From assembly GCA_004297765.1 (NCBI GenBank), contig SCTZ01000200.1, forward strand, positions 40,443 through 104,442: DNA of 64,000 bases, given 5' to 3'. The translations under genes and the position numbers were made by a program. The notes beneath the pieces were generated by a model. That model was given only the letters and a program-made list of their open reading frames with translations, ran no database searches and was not told where the DNA came from. Numbering within the stretch: position 1 is the stretch's first letter; each line of letters starts with the position of its first letter. Shown here one piece after another: positions 40,200-49,946 of this stretch. The stretch comes from Chloroflexota bacterium (lineage in GTDB: Bacteria > Chloroflexota > Dehalococcoidia > FW602-bin16).

Positions 40200-41597
40200 T
40201 TACTGAGCTTTGCTCTTCAGGTAGTCCAGGATCGCCTTGATGTCGTCATCCGACAGAGGTCCACCCTTGGCCTTGCCCAGAGCCGGCATGCCGCCTTTAC
40301 CATCGGCCGTGGCCTTGACCAGAGCGTCCATTTGACGGTCTGCGAAGAAGGACTTGCTCTCCATACGCGCAGTCGGCACCTGCGCTCCGGTGGGACCATG
40401 ACAGGCCGCACAGCGTTGCGCGTACAGGTCTGCCCCCGGCCCGACGGGCGGGGCAGCAGCGCCGCTCTGCTGTTGAAGGTAGCTCAGGACGCCCTCGATT
40501 TCTGCGCGGGTCAGCCGACCGCCATTGTCCTTGCCAAAGGCCGGCATGCCTTCCTTGCCCTGATCGACCGAGAAGTAGAGCAGTGGCACCGAGCGGGCGT
40601 TCCAGAACTCTGGCGACTGCAGGCTCACACTGGGGATCTTGTCACCCTGCTGCCCGTGGCAGGTCAGGCAGTTTCGATCGTACACCGCGGAGGGATCGGG
40701 CTTGTTAGCTCCTACCGCTTCGGTCTTCAGATAGCCCAGGATAGAACGTATCTGCTCATCGGTGAGAGAGCCACCGCGACCCGAGCCGTAGCCCGGCATG
40801 ACACCGCGCCCCTCTGAGATGGCTTTGGCAACCGCCGTATCCCCCAGCTTGTCCAGGAACTCCTGGGAGTGCAGGTTCGCCTTTTGGACGTTGTCCCCTT
40901 TTGGCCCATGGCAGGCCGAGCAGACACGCAGGTAGTAGACGCGACCGTCCCCCAGATATCCGGCCGAGGCGGGGGCTGGAGGTGGCGGTGGCGTGGCGGG
41001 AATGCTACTGGCATGACACTTATTGCACGAGTCCGTCACCGCGTGACAAGCCTGGCAGTTCTGCATCTTAGGGCGGTTCGTTTGCGGAACAGCGTTGTCG
41101 TGCGCTATGTCGGAGTGGCACAAGGTGCACGTTGCACCGCGCTGCAAATGCTTCTGATGCGTGATATCGATGGTGAGGAAGTTATACTTGAACCCCGCTG
41201 TGCCATTCGTCTGAGTGATGTTCTCGTGGCAGCGTACGCAATTGCCCGACACACGCTCAGGCTCTGCCATGAATCCGTTCAGGTAGCCCTCGAAAACCAA
41301 CTGCCCGGGCTTGGCGTGACAGTCGACGCAGGTTACTTTGTCAAAACCGGGATGAACCACCGATTTGACGCCTACGTCGGTCGTATCCCCTACCTGGTGG
41401 CAGGAGAGACAGAACTGGGAACTGCTGGTGGTGAAATTCGCCAATGCACCGATGGGCAAAATGGCCATCGGCAGCACAAACATGGCGACGAAGAACCAGC
41501 CCCAGCGGGGCACGGAACGTAGCCGGTCGATCAGTCCGATCGGCAGACCAGGCACGCGCTGGCGCTCAGGCAATGACATATTCTCAGGCAGTTTCAT
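40200..41597 (-). CDS. membrane-anchored nine-heme cytochrome c: six clustered N-terminal hemes plus three cytochrome c modules
   Basis: nine CxxCH motifs (CLSCH, CVDCH, CVRCH, CTLCH, CQACH, CNKCH, CSACH, CLTCH, CAACH); N-terminal TM. Confidence 0.9.
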   Translation of the reverse strand: MKLPENMSLPERQRVPGLPIGLIDRLRSVPRWGWFFVAMFVLPMAILPIGALANFTTSSSQFCLSCHQVGDTTDVGVKSVVHPGFDKVTCVDCHAKPGQLVFEGYLNGFMAEPERVSGNCVRCHENITQTNGTAGFKYNFLTIDITHQKHLQRGATCTLCHSDIAHDNAVPQTNRPKMQNCQACHAVTDSCNKCHASSIPATPPPPPAPASAGYLGDGRVYYLRVCSACHGPKGDNVQKANLHSQEFLDKLGDTAVAKAISEGRGVMPGYGSGRGGSLTDEQIRSILGYLKTEAVGANKPDPSAVYDRNCLTCHGQQGDKIPSVSLQSPEFWNARSVPLLYFSVDQGKEGMPAFGKDNGGRLTRAEIEGVLSYLQQQSGAAAPPVGPGADLYAQRCAACHGPTGAQVPTARMESKSFFADRQMDALVKATADGKGGMPALGKAKGGPLSDDDIKAILDYLKSKAQ

Positions 41598-41617
41598 AGC
41601 TTGCTCCTACCAGCGCC

Positions 41618-43900
41618 TCAGACCTTCTTGAGGGTGACTTTGGTATCCAACCAGGCCTGGCCGCCGCCCGCAGGGTCTATTAGCTCAGGGATCAGGTGGT
41701 AAGGATGCACCCCTTTGCCCTTCTTCTCCCACCACAGGAACTGCGTATCGGTGTCGCTACTCTTGAAACGCACGGACTGGGCGATCCGCCCGGATTCCCA
41801 ATGACCAACGCAAGCGCCCATTGCCACGACTTTGGGGTTGATTCCCTCCGTAACCCAGACCTTAGTGACGATCGTGCCGGCCTTCGAGTTGACGGCTACC
41901 CTATCACCACGATGGAGACCATGCTCCCTGGCGGTCTCGGGATGAATCCACAAGGGGTTGTCGTGGACGATCTCTGCCAGCCACTTGCACGCGGCTGTTC
42001 GCCCGTAAGTATGCACGTTGAACTGGAAGGTGAGCAGAGTCAACTCCTCTTTGCCCGCTTCTTCTTGCGTTGGTATGGGCTCGTAGGCGGGCAGTTGGGA
42101 GAAGCCACGCGCCGACAGCCGTGTGGAGTTGACCTCGTACTTTCCAGACGGGGTCGCGAATCCCGCGACTTCGTACGCTTTGTAGACGGGCTTCGCTTTG
42201 GTATCGTACCAGACGCCGTTGGCCTTCAAGTAGTCCAGTCCACCGGCCTGGCTAAGCCCCTCGATCTTCGCGACAACAGAACCAATGTAGCTTTCCATGT
42301 TCGGGAACTGGAAGTAGGTCTCCATCCCACCTCCTATCCGCTTCGCCAACTCGATGGCTATATCGGCGAAGGGGAGGCTCTCGCCCAACGGGCGGGACAG
42401 CGGCTGCATGATGCTTACAAAGGGCACCATGTCCCAGGCAGGCACCGACTGGACATCCCAGCTCTCGATGTAGCTGGCCACCGGCAGGACCAGATCGGCC
42501 AGCGCGGCGCTCTCCGTCATATACATGTCGGCGACGACCGAATACGGTATCAGCGTTTCGTCCTTCAGAATGGCTGTGCTGACGCCGGAATCCGGATTGA
42601 CATAAGCCGGGTTCGCCATGAACGTCATCAGGGCTGATATCTTCTGCTGACCCGAGCGCACAGCCGCAAACAACTGCCCGGGACTGCATGAGGCGCAATG
42701 AAGCGATGGGCTGGCCTCGGCCGCAGGGGGGGCCGGCGGTCGTGGCTCTGGCTCGCTGAGTCCGTAGACGCGTGGAAGACAGTAGCCGCCCGGCACGTCC
42801 ACGTTACCCGTGAGGACGTTCAACAAGGCGATGGCACGTTCACTCTGGGTCCCGTTCACATGCATGCTGACGCCATCTCCGGACATCGCCACGGCCGGAC
42901 GGATCGTTCCGAAGCTCACGGCCAGACGCTCGATGTCCGCGGCGGAGATACCGCTGGTCTCGGCCGCCATGTCTGGCGTGTACGTCGCGAGGTACTCGGC
43001 AAGACGGCTCAGTGGATAGTTGGTCCAACTCTCGACGAACGCAGTGTCGTACAGCCCGCGCTGGACGATAACGTTGGCCATGGCCAGGGCTACGATCGCG
43101 TCTGTCCCCGGGTTGATGGGAAACCACTCGTCGCTCTTGGCCGCGGTGTTCGAGAGACGCGGATCAAAGGTCACCATGAGCGCACCGTTGATGCGCGCGT
43201 CGATCAGCCGTTGGATCAGCGGCAAGTAGCTGGTATGGGCATCGTAGGGGTTGGACCCGAAGTTCAGTATCAGCTTGGTGCGCGAGAGATCGTAGACCTC
43301 CATCGCTGCACCCCAGGAGGACTCCTGCGCCGTCCATTTGTTGGCTAGCTGAAGGGCGCGCTCCTCCACGATGGAATTGGTGCCAAAGGCCCGGGCAAAG
43401 CGACTAGCCACTCCACCGGTGCCTTCCAGAATTCCCGCAGCAAAGACAAATTCGTCCCGCCGACCGCTGTCGCGGATTAGGCGGAGCTTGCTGGCAACCT
43501 CTGCGTAGGCTTCTTCCCAACTGATCCGCTTGAATTGGCCCGATCCGCGGGGCCCGGTGCGCCTCATGGGATAGACGAGGCGGTCGGGGTTGGTCAGATG
43601 GTTTATACCCGCCTGTCCGCGAGCGCAGAGTTTGCCTCGGCTGTTGGGATCTTTGGGATTGCCCTCGATTTTGACCAGTGCTCCATCCTCGATGAAGCCA
43701 AGGATGCCACAGCGCGCCTGGCATTGCAGACAGGTGCTGGGGATAGTAACGCGCGGGAGACCGGTCGTCCTGTTCACAGTGCGACCGCCCTTGCTGAGTT
43801 CCTGCGCACGACTCACCCCAACCACCCCGCCTGCCAGGGTAGAGACACCCGCGACTGCAGCGCTTGCTTTCAGGAAGCTTCTGCGCGATAGTTTCGGCAT
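41618..43900 (-). CDS. molybdopterin-oxidoreductase-family (CISM) large subunit, TAT-exported
   Basis: RRSFLKASAAVAGVS signal; CLQCQARCGILGFIEDG...GKLCARGQ FeS motif; C-terminal molydopterin dinucleotide-binding-like region. Confidence 0.92.
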   Translation of the reverse strand: MPKLSRRSFLKASAAVAGVSTLAGGVVGVSRAQELSKGGRTVNRTTGLPRVTIPSTCLQCQARCGILGFIEDGALVKIEGNPKDPNSRGKLCARGQAGINHLTNPDRLVYPMRRTGPRGSGQFKRISWEEAYAEVASKLRLIRDSGRRDEFVFAAGILEGTGGVASRFARAFGTNSIVEERALQLANKWTAQESSWGAAMEVYDLSRTKLILNFGSNPYDAHTSYLPLIQRLIDARINGALMVTFDPRLSNTAAKSDEWFPINPGTDAIVALAMANVIVQRGLYDTAFVESWTNYPLSRLAEYLATYTPDMAAETSGISAADIERLAVSFGTIRPAVAMSGDGVSMHVNGTQSERAIALLNVLTGNVDVPGGYCLPRVYGLSEPEPRPPAPPAAEASPSLHCASCSPGQLFAAVRSGQQKISALMTFMANPAYVNPDSGVSTAILKDETLIPYSVVADMYMTESAALADLVLPVASYIESWDVQSVPAWDMVPFVSIMQPLSRPLGESLPFADIAIELAKRIGGGMETYFQFPNMESYIGSVVAKIEGLSQAGGLDYLKANGVWYDTKAKPVYKAYEVAGFATPSGKYEVNSTRLSARGFSQLPAYEPIPTQEEAGKEELTLLTFQFNVHTYGRTAACKWLAEIVHDNPLWIHPETAREHGLHRGDRVAVNSKAGTIVTKVWVTEGINPKVVAMGACVGHWESGRIAQSVRFKSSDTDTQFLWWEKKGKGVHPYHLIPELIDPAGGGQAWLDTKVTLKKV

Positions 43901-43918
43901 TTTCAGTACTCCGATGGC

Positions 43919-44827
43919 TCAGCTGAGCGGCACGCTTTGCCCGCCAATCACCATCACGTAGCGCATTGCCAGCACTCCGATGACCGCGAAGAAGCAGGCC
44001 ACGGAGACCGGGAGAACACGCCGTGCGGTAGCAGGCACCATCAACAGAATGACCGGGATGACAGATCCCAGTATCAGCTCGACTCCTACGAAATACGGCG
44101 CAAACTCGCCCACTAGGATCAACCGAGCAGCTTCGTGCGCTTCCTGGTCGGCAGTTAGAAGCACCGCGATGTCAGAGAAAACCAGGAAGAGATCGAACAG
44201 AATGGTCGCGGACAGCATCTTGCCAAGGTCCGACACGAGGCTCATGTTGACCTGCTTCTCCTTTGCGAAGAAGCGGCTATACACCATCACCACCAGGACC
44301 ATCAGCGCGATACCGGAAACCATGGCTGAGACGAGGAAGTAGGTCGGCATGAGAGCCGTGTTCCACAAAGCACGCGCTTTACCCAGCGCTAGGATAAAGC
44401 CGGTGTAACCGTGCACCGAGATTGCCAGGGGAATGCCGATCAGACCAAATATCTTGGTAAGCTTGGCACGGCCCGTGTACATGAAGAAGCCGTAGATGAG
44501 ACAGTTTACCGGATAGAGCGATAGGAGGAAGCTCCCGTAGGTGATCGGTGACGTGGCATTAAGGTACGGAAAGAGGTGCCAGAACCGTAGCGGCTGTGAA
44601 AGGTCCGCGATCAGGTTCATCGGCGCCATAGCCAGGAGAAGAATGGCCATCACGACCCCGATCTTCCCCACCGGCTTGAACTTGGCCATGCCAAAGCCGT
44701 ATGCCAGAGTCGAAAGTATGAACGAGCCCGCGCTCATTCCGGTCATGTAGAAATAGATCGCGATCGGTACCCCGAGCGGGCGTTCGTGGAACACGTTGGC
44801 AACGATCTGTACCGCTCCCTCTTCCAC
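43919..44827 (-). CDS. NrfD/PsrC-like integral membrane subunit
   Basis: multi-TM; FYMTGMSAGSFILSTLAYGFG; follows the FeS gene and precedes the Mo-type subunit. Confidence 0.88.
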   Translation of the reverse strand: MEEGAVQIVANVFHERPLGVPIAIYFYMTGMSAGSFILSTLAYGFGMAKFKPVGKIGVVMAILLLAMAPMNLIADLSQPLRFWHLFPYLNATSPITYGSFLLSLYPVNCLIYGFFMYTGRAKLTKIFGLIGIPLAISVHGYTGFILALGKARALWNTALMPTYFLVSAMVSGIALMVLVVMVYSRFFAKEKQVNMSLVSDLGKMLSATILFDLFLVFSDIAVLLTADQEAHEAARLILVGEFAPYFVGVELILGSVIPVILLMVPATARRVLPVSVACFFAVIGVLAMRYVMVIGGQSVPLS

Positions 44828-44828
44828 G

Positions 44829-45473
44829 CTACTCTCCTCCCTCCTCGCCGGTTCCCATGGTATGCATGGCTACGCTGTCGGCCGCGATGTAGTAGACCTG
44901 CGGCGAGGTATCCCTGTCCGGCTTCAGCACGGTGACCGCGTTGGTAGCCAGAGCCTTGGATACCTCGCTCTGCGGATCGTTGAGGTCGCCGAAGATGAGC
45001 GCGCTCGTCGGGCAGGTATTCACGCAGGCGGGGGCCAAACCGGCATCAACCCGGTGATTGCACCACTGACACTTCTGGACGATCTTCTTGGCGGGGTTGA
45101 GATACCGCACGTCATATGGGCACGAGGCGATGCAGTACTTGCAGCCGATGCATCGATGAGGATCGACCATGACAATCCCATCTTCGCGCTGATAAGTGGC
45201 CTGGGTCGGGCAATTGCGCAGGCAGATCGGATTGCCGCAGTTGTTGCACATCAACGGCAGGAACGACCGCGTCACCCGAGGATAGGTGCCCTTCTCGATC
45301 ACTTTCAACCAACCGCGCCACACGCCCAGGGGGACGGCGTTCTCGCTTTTGCACGCCACTGCACAGGCCTGACAACCAATGCAGCGTCTCAGGTCCACGA
45401 CCATGCCCCATCTTACCTTGGACACCCTAGCCTCCTCTTGCTCAGTCCCGTCCAGGCTGGTGGAGAGCAGCAC
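44829..45473 (-). CDS. 4Fe-4S ferredoxin-type electron transfer subunit (PsrB/DmsB-like)
   Basis: DLRRCIGCQACAVACKSEN...CNNCGNPICLRNCPTQAT...HRCIGCKYCIASCPYDVR. Confidence 0.93.
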   Translation of the reverse strand: MLLSTSLDGTEQEEARVSKVRWGMVVDLRRCIGCQACAVACKSENAVPLGVWRGWLKVIEKGTYPRVTRSFLPLMCNNCGNPICLRNCPTQATYQREDGIVMVDPHRCIGCKYCIASCPYDVRYLNPAKKIVQKCQWCNHRVDAGLAPACVNTCPTSALIFGDLNDPQSEVSKALATNAVTVLKPDRDTSPQVYYIAADSVAMHTMGTGEEGGE

Positions 45474-45547
45474 TTCGCCCGCGTTTCGGATGGCGTTTCC
45501 CTGCTGCTCTCAGGACCAATGCGCCCGTTCCACTCGCTTAGTCGTAA

Positions 45548-46339
45548 CTATCGAGCGCTAGGAAGTTTACTCTCAGCGTCTGCCTGTTTGTTGTTGTGAA
45601 TCAGACTGTTGACTACGCCGATGATGTCTAGCGGCAACGGAATGATCGTGCTGTTCCGCTCACCGGCCATTTCGGTCAGGGTCTGGAGATACCGCAGTTG
45701 AAGAGCAGCCGGCTCTCGGCCGATGACCTTCGCCGCCTGCGCCAAACGCTCGGAGGCCTGATATTCGCCTTCGGCATGGATGATCTTGGCGCGCTTCTCG
45801 CGCTCCGCCTCAGCCTGCCGCGCCATCGCACGCTGCATGGACTCGGGCAACTGCACGTCCTTCACTTCGACGTGGCTAACTTTGACGCCCCAGGGCTCTG
45901 TCTGCGCATCGATAATCTGTCCCAGCTTCTGGTTGATCTCATCGCGATGGGCGAGTAGCTCGTCTAGCTCGGACTGACCGAGAACACTGCGCAGCGTGGT
46001 CTGCGCGATCTGGGACGTGGCGCGAACGTAGTCGAGAACCTTGATCACCGCCAGCTCCGGCTTAACAACCTGGAAATACACGACGGCGTCCACTTTGATC
46101 GTTACGTTGTCCTTGGTGATGACTTCCTGAGGCTCGACAACCATGGTGATAACCCGCAGGTCGACCTTGATCATGCGATCCAACACGGGCAGAATCAAGT
46201 TGAACCCGGGCGTCCGGATGCCGGCGAGCCGACCTAGACGCAGCACAACCCCACCCTCATACTGCTGGACGATCTTGATCGCCCACCAGATGAGCACCAG
46301 AACGATGATGCCCCCAACCACGTACGAGAAGTACTCCAA
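45548..46339 (-). CDS. slipin/SPFH (band 7) family protein
   Basis: [67 protein letters not shown]. Confidence 0.93.
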   Translation of the reverse strand: MEYFSYVVGGIIVLVLIWWAIKIVQQYEGGVVLRLGRLAGIRTPGFNLILPVLDRMIKVDLRVITMVVEPQEVITKDNVTIKVDAVVYFQVVKPELAVIKVLDYVRATSQIAQTTLRSVLGQSELDELLAHRDEINQKLGQIIDAQTEPWGVKVSHVEVKDVQLPESMQRAMARQAEAEREKRAKIIHAEGEYQASERLAQAAKVIGREPAALQLRYLQTLTEMAGERNSTIIPLPLDIIGVVNSLIHNNKQADAESKLPSAR

Positions 46340-46418
46340 GACACGCCTCCTTATTCATCTAGCGTTCGGGCCAGAGTGCTACCGAATGGTTGCGCCAGAC
46401 GAGCTTCCTCATGCTCCT

Positions 46419-46507
46419 CCGTCGGTCTAAGCGCCGCACCGCGGCGGTCGAGGCATGTGGGGTCCGTCCCTTAGACCGGCGGGAGAGGATGCTCGTCCCA
46501 CATGCCT
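46419..46507 (-). promoter_or_regulatory. candidate structured leader RNA (pseudoknot-capable) upstream of the slipin gene
   Basis: two interleaved inverted repeats: ccgtcggtctaag/cttagaccggcgg (46419-46431/46470-46482, one wobble) and aggcatgtggg/cccacatgcct (46451-46461/46497-46507), plus hairpin cgccgc-acc-gcggcg. Confidence 0.5.
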
Positions 46508-46513
46508 GTGAGA

Positions 46514-46732
46514 CTAGTGGTCACTCTTAGTAACCTCACCTGCTACATCCGCAACGATGATGGCGATTAGGCAGATGGCCGCGAGGAGAACCAGCACAGC
46601 CCCGGCGTACAACAAGTCAGGCGGCTCCCAGTGAATGACGAGCGGGCTCAGGGTCATGCCCACCCAGCTCACGATAACGCCGAGACAAATAATGAGTAAT
46701 ATCCCCCGCTTCATCCAGTAACCGTTGTTCAC
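46514..46732 (-). CDS. small two-TM membrane protein
   Basis: 72 aa; two hydrophobic segments (GILLIICLGVIVSWVGM, LLYAGAVLVLLAAICLIAIIV). Confidence 0.6.
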   Translation of the reverse strand: MNNGYWMKRGILLIICLGVIVSWVGMTLSPLVIHWEPPDLLYAGAVLVLLAAICLIAIIVADVAGEVTKSDH

Positions 46733-46767
46733 AACTTCTCTCCTTAGTCAAGTTTCTGGATTGTACG

Positions 46768-46799
46768 CTCGGCCGGACGCCGTAGTGCGTCCGGCCGAG
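46768..46799. other. strong hairpin between the 12-heme cytochrome gene and the small TM gene
   Basis: ctcggccggacgc-cgtagt-gcgtccggccgag, perfect 13-bp arms. Confidence 0.85.
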
Positions 46800-46849
46800 G
46801 GTCTGGGGGCTGGCGAGCTGCCCCAGCCACCAGACCAGGTGATGTTCAG

Positions 46850-47806
46850 CTAAGTCTGCTTGCCTTTGAAATCATGGCAAGACTGGCAGACGGTACCGAC
46901 GTTGTGGTTCTTCCTCTCGGTGTGGCAGAGGGTGCAGTTATCCCTGCTCGTGATCTTCCACTCGTGTGGCTTGTGGCAGCTCTCGCAGGGAGTCGCATTA
47001 TGAGTCTTGCCCGCGTGCAGACCCTTGGTCTGCTGATCCTTGTGGCAGTTGAGACACTGGACGGACGACTTCTCCTGCTTATGCGGTTGATGGCACTGAC
47101 TGCACAGGAACCGCATGGGCGCATCGCTCGGCCAGGTCACCTTGGAATTCTCCTGTTTCTCGTGGCAATCTAGACACGTCTGCCGTGTCGGCCGCAGCGG
47201 GCTGTTCTCGGCCAGATAGTTGTGACAGTCGAGACAGTAGCGCTCGGCCATCTTCGTCATCTTGACCTTCTGATCCGCATGGCAGGCCAGACAAATCTCC
47301 GCCGGCGTCGCGAAACGGTGGACTGTCAGGGCGTGGCACTTGGTGCAGGCGAGGTTTTGCTCCTCGAAGTGCACCTTGTGTCCCGCCGTATCAGCGATCT
47401 GCGGCCACCTCGGATCGTTGCTCTCGTGACACTTCTCGCAGGCCTCGTCCGAAACGATAGCGTGCTTGCGCACCTCGTCAGGTCGGTTCATCGTGTACTT
47501 GACGATCTGCTCGGCGCTATCGATCGGACTGGATTCATGGCAAGCATGGCATTGGACCTTGCTATGCTCGCTTGTCGCCCAACGATCCCAGGCCTTGACC
47601 ATCGTGTGGCACGATTTGCAGAACTGCGGATCGTTTTCGACGTAGCTCATAAACTGCGCCCCGCTGTATGCAGCAAAGGCGGTGATCCCAAAGAACGAGG
47701 TGAGAATCCCCAGTTGGACTCCTCGGTGCAGGCCTGTGAACCTGCGACCGATGAATCTCAGGATCCCGATCAGTATCTTGATCATGGTTGCTCCCGATAT
47801 TCCCAC
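46850..47806 (-). CDS. 12-heme NapC/NirT-type membrane-anchored cytochrome c
   Basis: twelve CxxCH motifs (CKSCH, CHACH, CEKCH, CTKCH, CLACH, CLDCH, CLDCH, CSQCH, CLNCH, CESCH, CTLCH, CQSCH); N-terminal TM. Confidence 0.9.
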   Translation of the reverse strand: MGISGATMIKILIGILRFIGRRFTGLHRGVQLGILTSFFGITAFAAYSGAQFMSYVENDPQFCKSCHTMVKAWDRWATSEHSKVQCHACHESSPIDSAEQIVKYTMNRPDEVRKHAIVSDEACEKCHESNDPRWPQIADTAGHKVHFEEQNLACTKCHALTVHRFATPAEICLACHADQKVKMTKMAERYCLDCHNYLAENSPLRPTRQTCLDCHEKQENSKVTWPSDAPMRFLCSQCHQPHKQEKSSVQCLNCHKDQQTKGLHAGKTHNATPCESCHKPHEWKITSRDNCTLCHTERKNHNVGTVCQSCHDFKGKQT

Positions 47807-48136
47807 CCGCGTACCGCGAAGCCAGGCGCTCCTACCATAAGATGCGCGCCTCGTCAGCCTTCATCGGCTCGGATGTACTGTCCCGTGGTCCACCATCGGA
47901 CCCGGTTCCTCTTCCATGAGATATGGTACGTTCAGGTGTTTTGGTACCAGCGCTGGCTCATCAGCGGTCTGCGTCATCGGGGTCTGTGCGCGTCCGTCAT
48001 CAGACTGCCCTTGCCATTGCAGGTGCCCACACCTCGGTCACTATGTCGCGTCACAACCTATGCTTCGGCCCGCTGCCCTCTAGCGGACAGAGCGACGTCG
48101 TGCATCACGAGCCCCTGCACGTTGGGGCAGCGCAGC

Positions 48137-48577
48137 CTAGTCTTGCTTGGCACCCGCTTCGATCCAGAGCACGATGTTCTGAATACGATTGGGTGACAGC
48201 CGTGGTCCCTGATGCGGCATGCGGATCTTCTCCGATGCCTTGCCCTGAACAACCTGCGCCAGTGTGCTAGCAGGCGCCGATCCTGGAACAACGACCTTGC
48301 CGTAGGTGGTCCCCTTCATCACGTTATCGTAGGAATCGAGACGAAGGCCGTTCTCTGGGCGCTGTGCGTTGTGGCACTGCACGCAGTAGCTGTCGAAGAT
48401 AGGCTGAATATCCGTCGCGTAGTTTCCCGTCCAGCGCAGCTCACCTTTCAGCGACACATCCGCTTGTACTGAGGGGTTGGCGGGCACGGAAGCGGCCTGA
48501 CCAGCGGCAGAGCACCCTACGGTGCCGACCGCTAGAACCAAGCCAAGCACGATAGTTGATAGTTGGCCCCTTTTCAC
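48137..48577 (-). CDS. monoheme c-type cytochrome lipoprotein (planctomycete-type domain)
   Basis: lipobox-like VGCSAA; IQPIFDSYCVQCHNAQRPENGLRLDSYDNVMKG. Confidence 0.82.
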   Translation of the reverse strand: MKRGQLSTIVLGLVLAVGTVGCSAAGQAASVPANPSVQADVSLKGELRWTGNYATDIQPIFDSYCVQCHNAQRPENGLRLDSYDNVMKGTTYGKVVVPGSAPASTLAQVVQGKASEKIRMPHQGPRLSPNRIQNIVLWIEAGAKQD

Positions 48578-48589
48578 TTGGGCACCCCC

Positions 48590-48958
48590 TTATTTCAGGA
48601 TGGATCTTATGACGGCGAGAAGGTCATGATGGACCCTCTCCTTCGCGACGTAGGCGCTCGCCCCGCAGCCAGCCGCGGCTACGCGGTACTCTTCGCTGTC
48701 GTCGTCCGTCACGATCACCACACAGGTGCCGGGCAGCGTGTCTTTGATCAGGCTGGCCGTGATGAAACCATTCAATCCGGGCAGACCCGAGTCCAGAATC
48801 ACCATGTCCGGTTCGGCTACGCGCGCCATCGAGATGGCATCATCCCCGGTGATCGCTTGTCCGATCACCTGGATACCGGGCAAAGTCTCAAGGAACTGCG
48901 ATAACAATCGTCGCAGCGGCGGGTGGGACTCGACGATTAGCACGCGAATCTTGGACAT
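48590..48958 (-). CDS. single-domain response regulator
   Basis: RVLIVESHPPLRRLL...MVILDSGLPGLNG...ASAYVAKE. Confidence 0.88.
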   Translation of the reverse strand: MSKIRVLIVESHPPLRRLLSQFLETLPGIQVIGQAITGDDAISMARVAEPDMVILDSGLPGLNGFITASLIKDTLPGTCVVIVTDDDSEEYRVAAAGCGASAYVAKERVHHDLLAVIRSILK

Positions 48959-49289
48959 GTGTGTCCCCCACCAGGCCTTGAGACCTCAGGGCTTTCTGCC
49001 CCCTCTCGGCGTCAACTGTCGGGCTTCCCTTTGCCCAGCACCATTGTAGGCGGAGGACCGCCGTCAGCCTATAACCTGTGGCCGCTATTTCTGCGAGCGC
49101 AGGCAGTTATAAGCATATAGTGGTGAGGCAGTATCAGTAGCCCTGCGGAGTAACTACTTGATGGTTTCGGGCGGTGGTGCGCGCTTACGTGATCCCAGCT
49201 GAAGTGCGAGAATAGATGGGACGCACGGTCGCCTGGAGCAAGGCAAAACCAGAGCCAGGCCACCACGGTTGAATGAATGTGGAAGCGTA

Positions 49290-49946
49290 TCAGCCATCCA
49301 GGTCGATGAGGCCCTTCTTGATGGCGTATTTCACCAACGCAGCGCGATTGTGCAGGTCCAGCTTCTCCATGATGTGGGCACGATGCACCTGCACTGTGTT
49401 GATGCTAAGGCATAGATTGTCCGCGATCTCCTGGTTGGTTCTGCCCTCTGCGATCAGGCGGAGCACCTCCAGCTCTCGGTCCGTGAGACCGTCGGAGCTA
49501 GGGCGATCGTCTGGAGCGCCGCGTCGGACGAAGTCCTGAACCAGCAGTTTGGCCACGGTCGGGTACAGAAAGACATTCCCTTGAGACACGGTCCGGATGG
49601 CGGTGACCAGATCCGTCGGAGCCGCGTTCTTCAGGACGTATCCCATCGCCCCGGCGTTTAGCACTTCGAAGAAATACTCCTCGTCGTCATGCATAGTCAA
49701 GACCACGACGCGGATATCGGGTTGGCGAGCGATCAACTCACGCGTCGCTTTCATGCCATCCAGTTCCGGCATCGCTATGTCCATGACGACCACGTCCGGA
49801 CGTAGCTCGCCAACCTTGCGTACGGCCTCCCGCCCATTCGAGGCTTCGCCGATGACCTCCATGTCGGGCTCGCTGTCAAGAAGCGTCCGGATGCCGGCTC
49901 TTACAACCGTATGGTCATCCGCTAACAGCACTCGTATCCTGTTCAT
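49290..49946 (-). CDS. NarL/LuxR-type response regulator
   Basis: RVLLADDHTVVRAG...VVMDIAMPELDG...LTDRELEVLRLIAEGRTNQEIADNLCLSINTVQVH. Confidence 0.95.
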   Translation of the reverse strand: MNRIRVLLADDHTVVRAGIRTLLDSEPDMEVIGEASNGREAVRKVGELRPDVVVMDIAMPELDGMKATRELIARQPDIRVVVLTMHDDEEYFFEVLNAGAMGYVLKNAAPTDLVTAIRTVSQGNVFLYPTVAKLLVQDFVRRGAPDDRPSSDGLTDRELEVLRLIAEGRTNQEIADNLCLSINTVQVHRAHIMEKLDLHNRAALVKYAIKKGLIDLDG

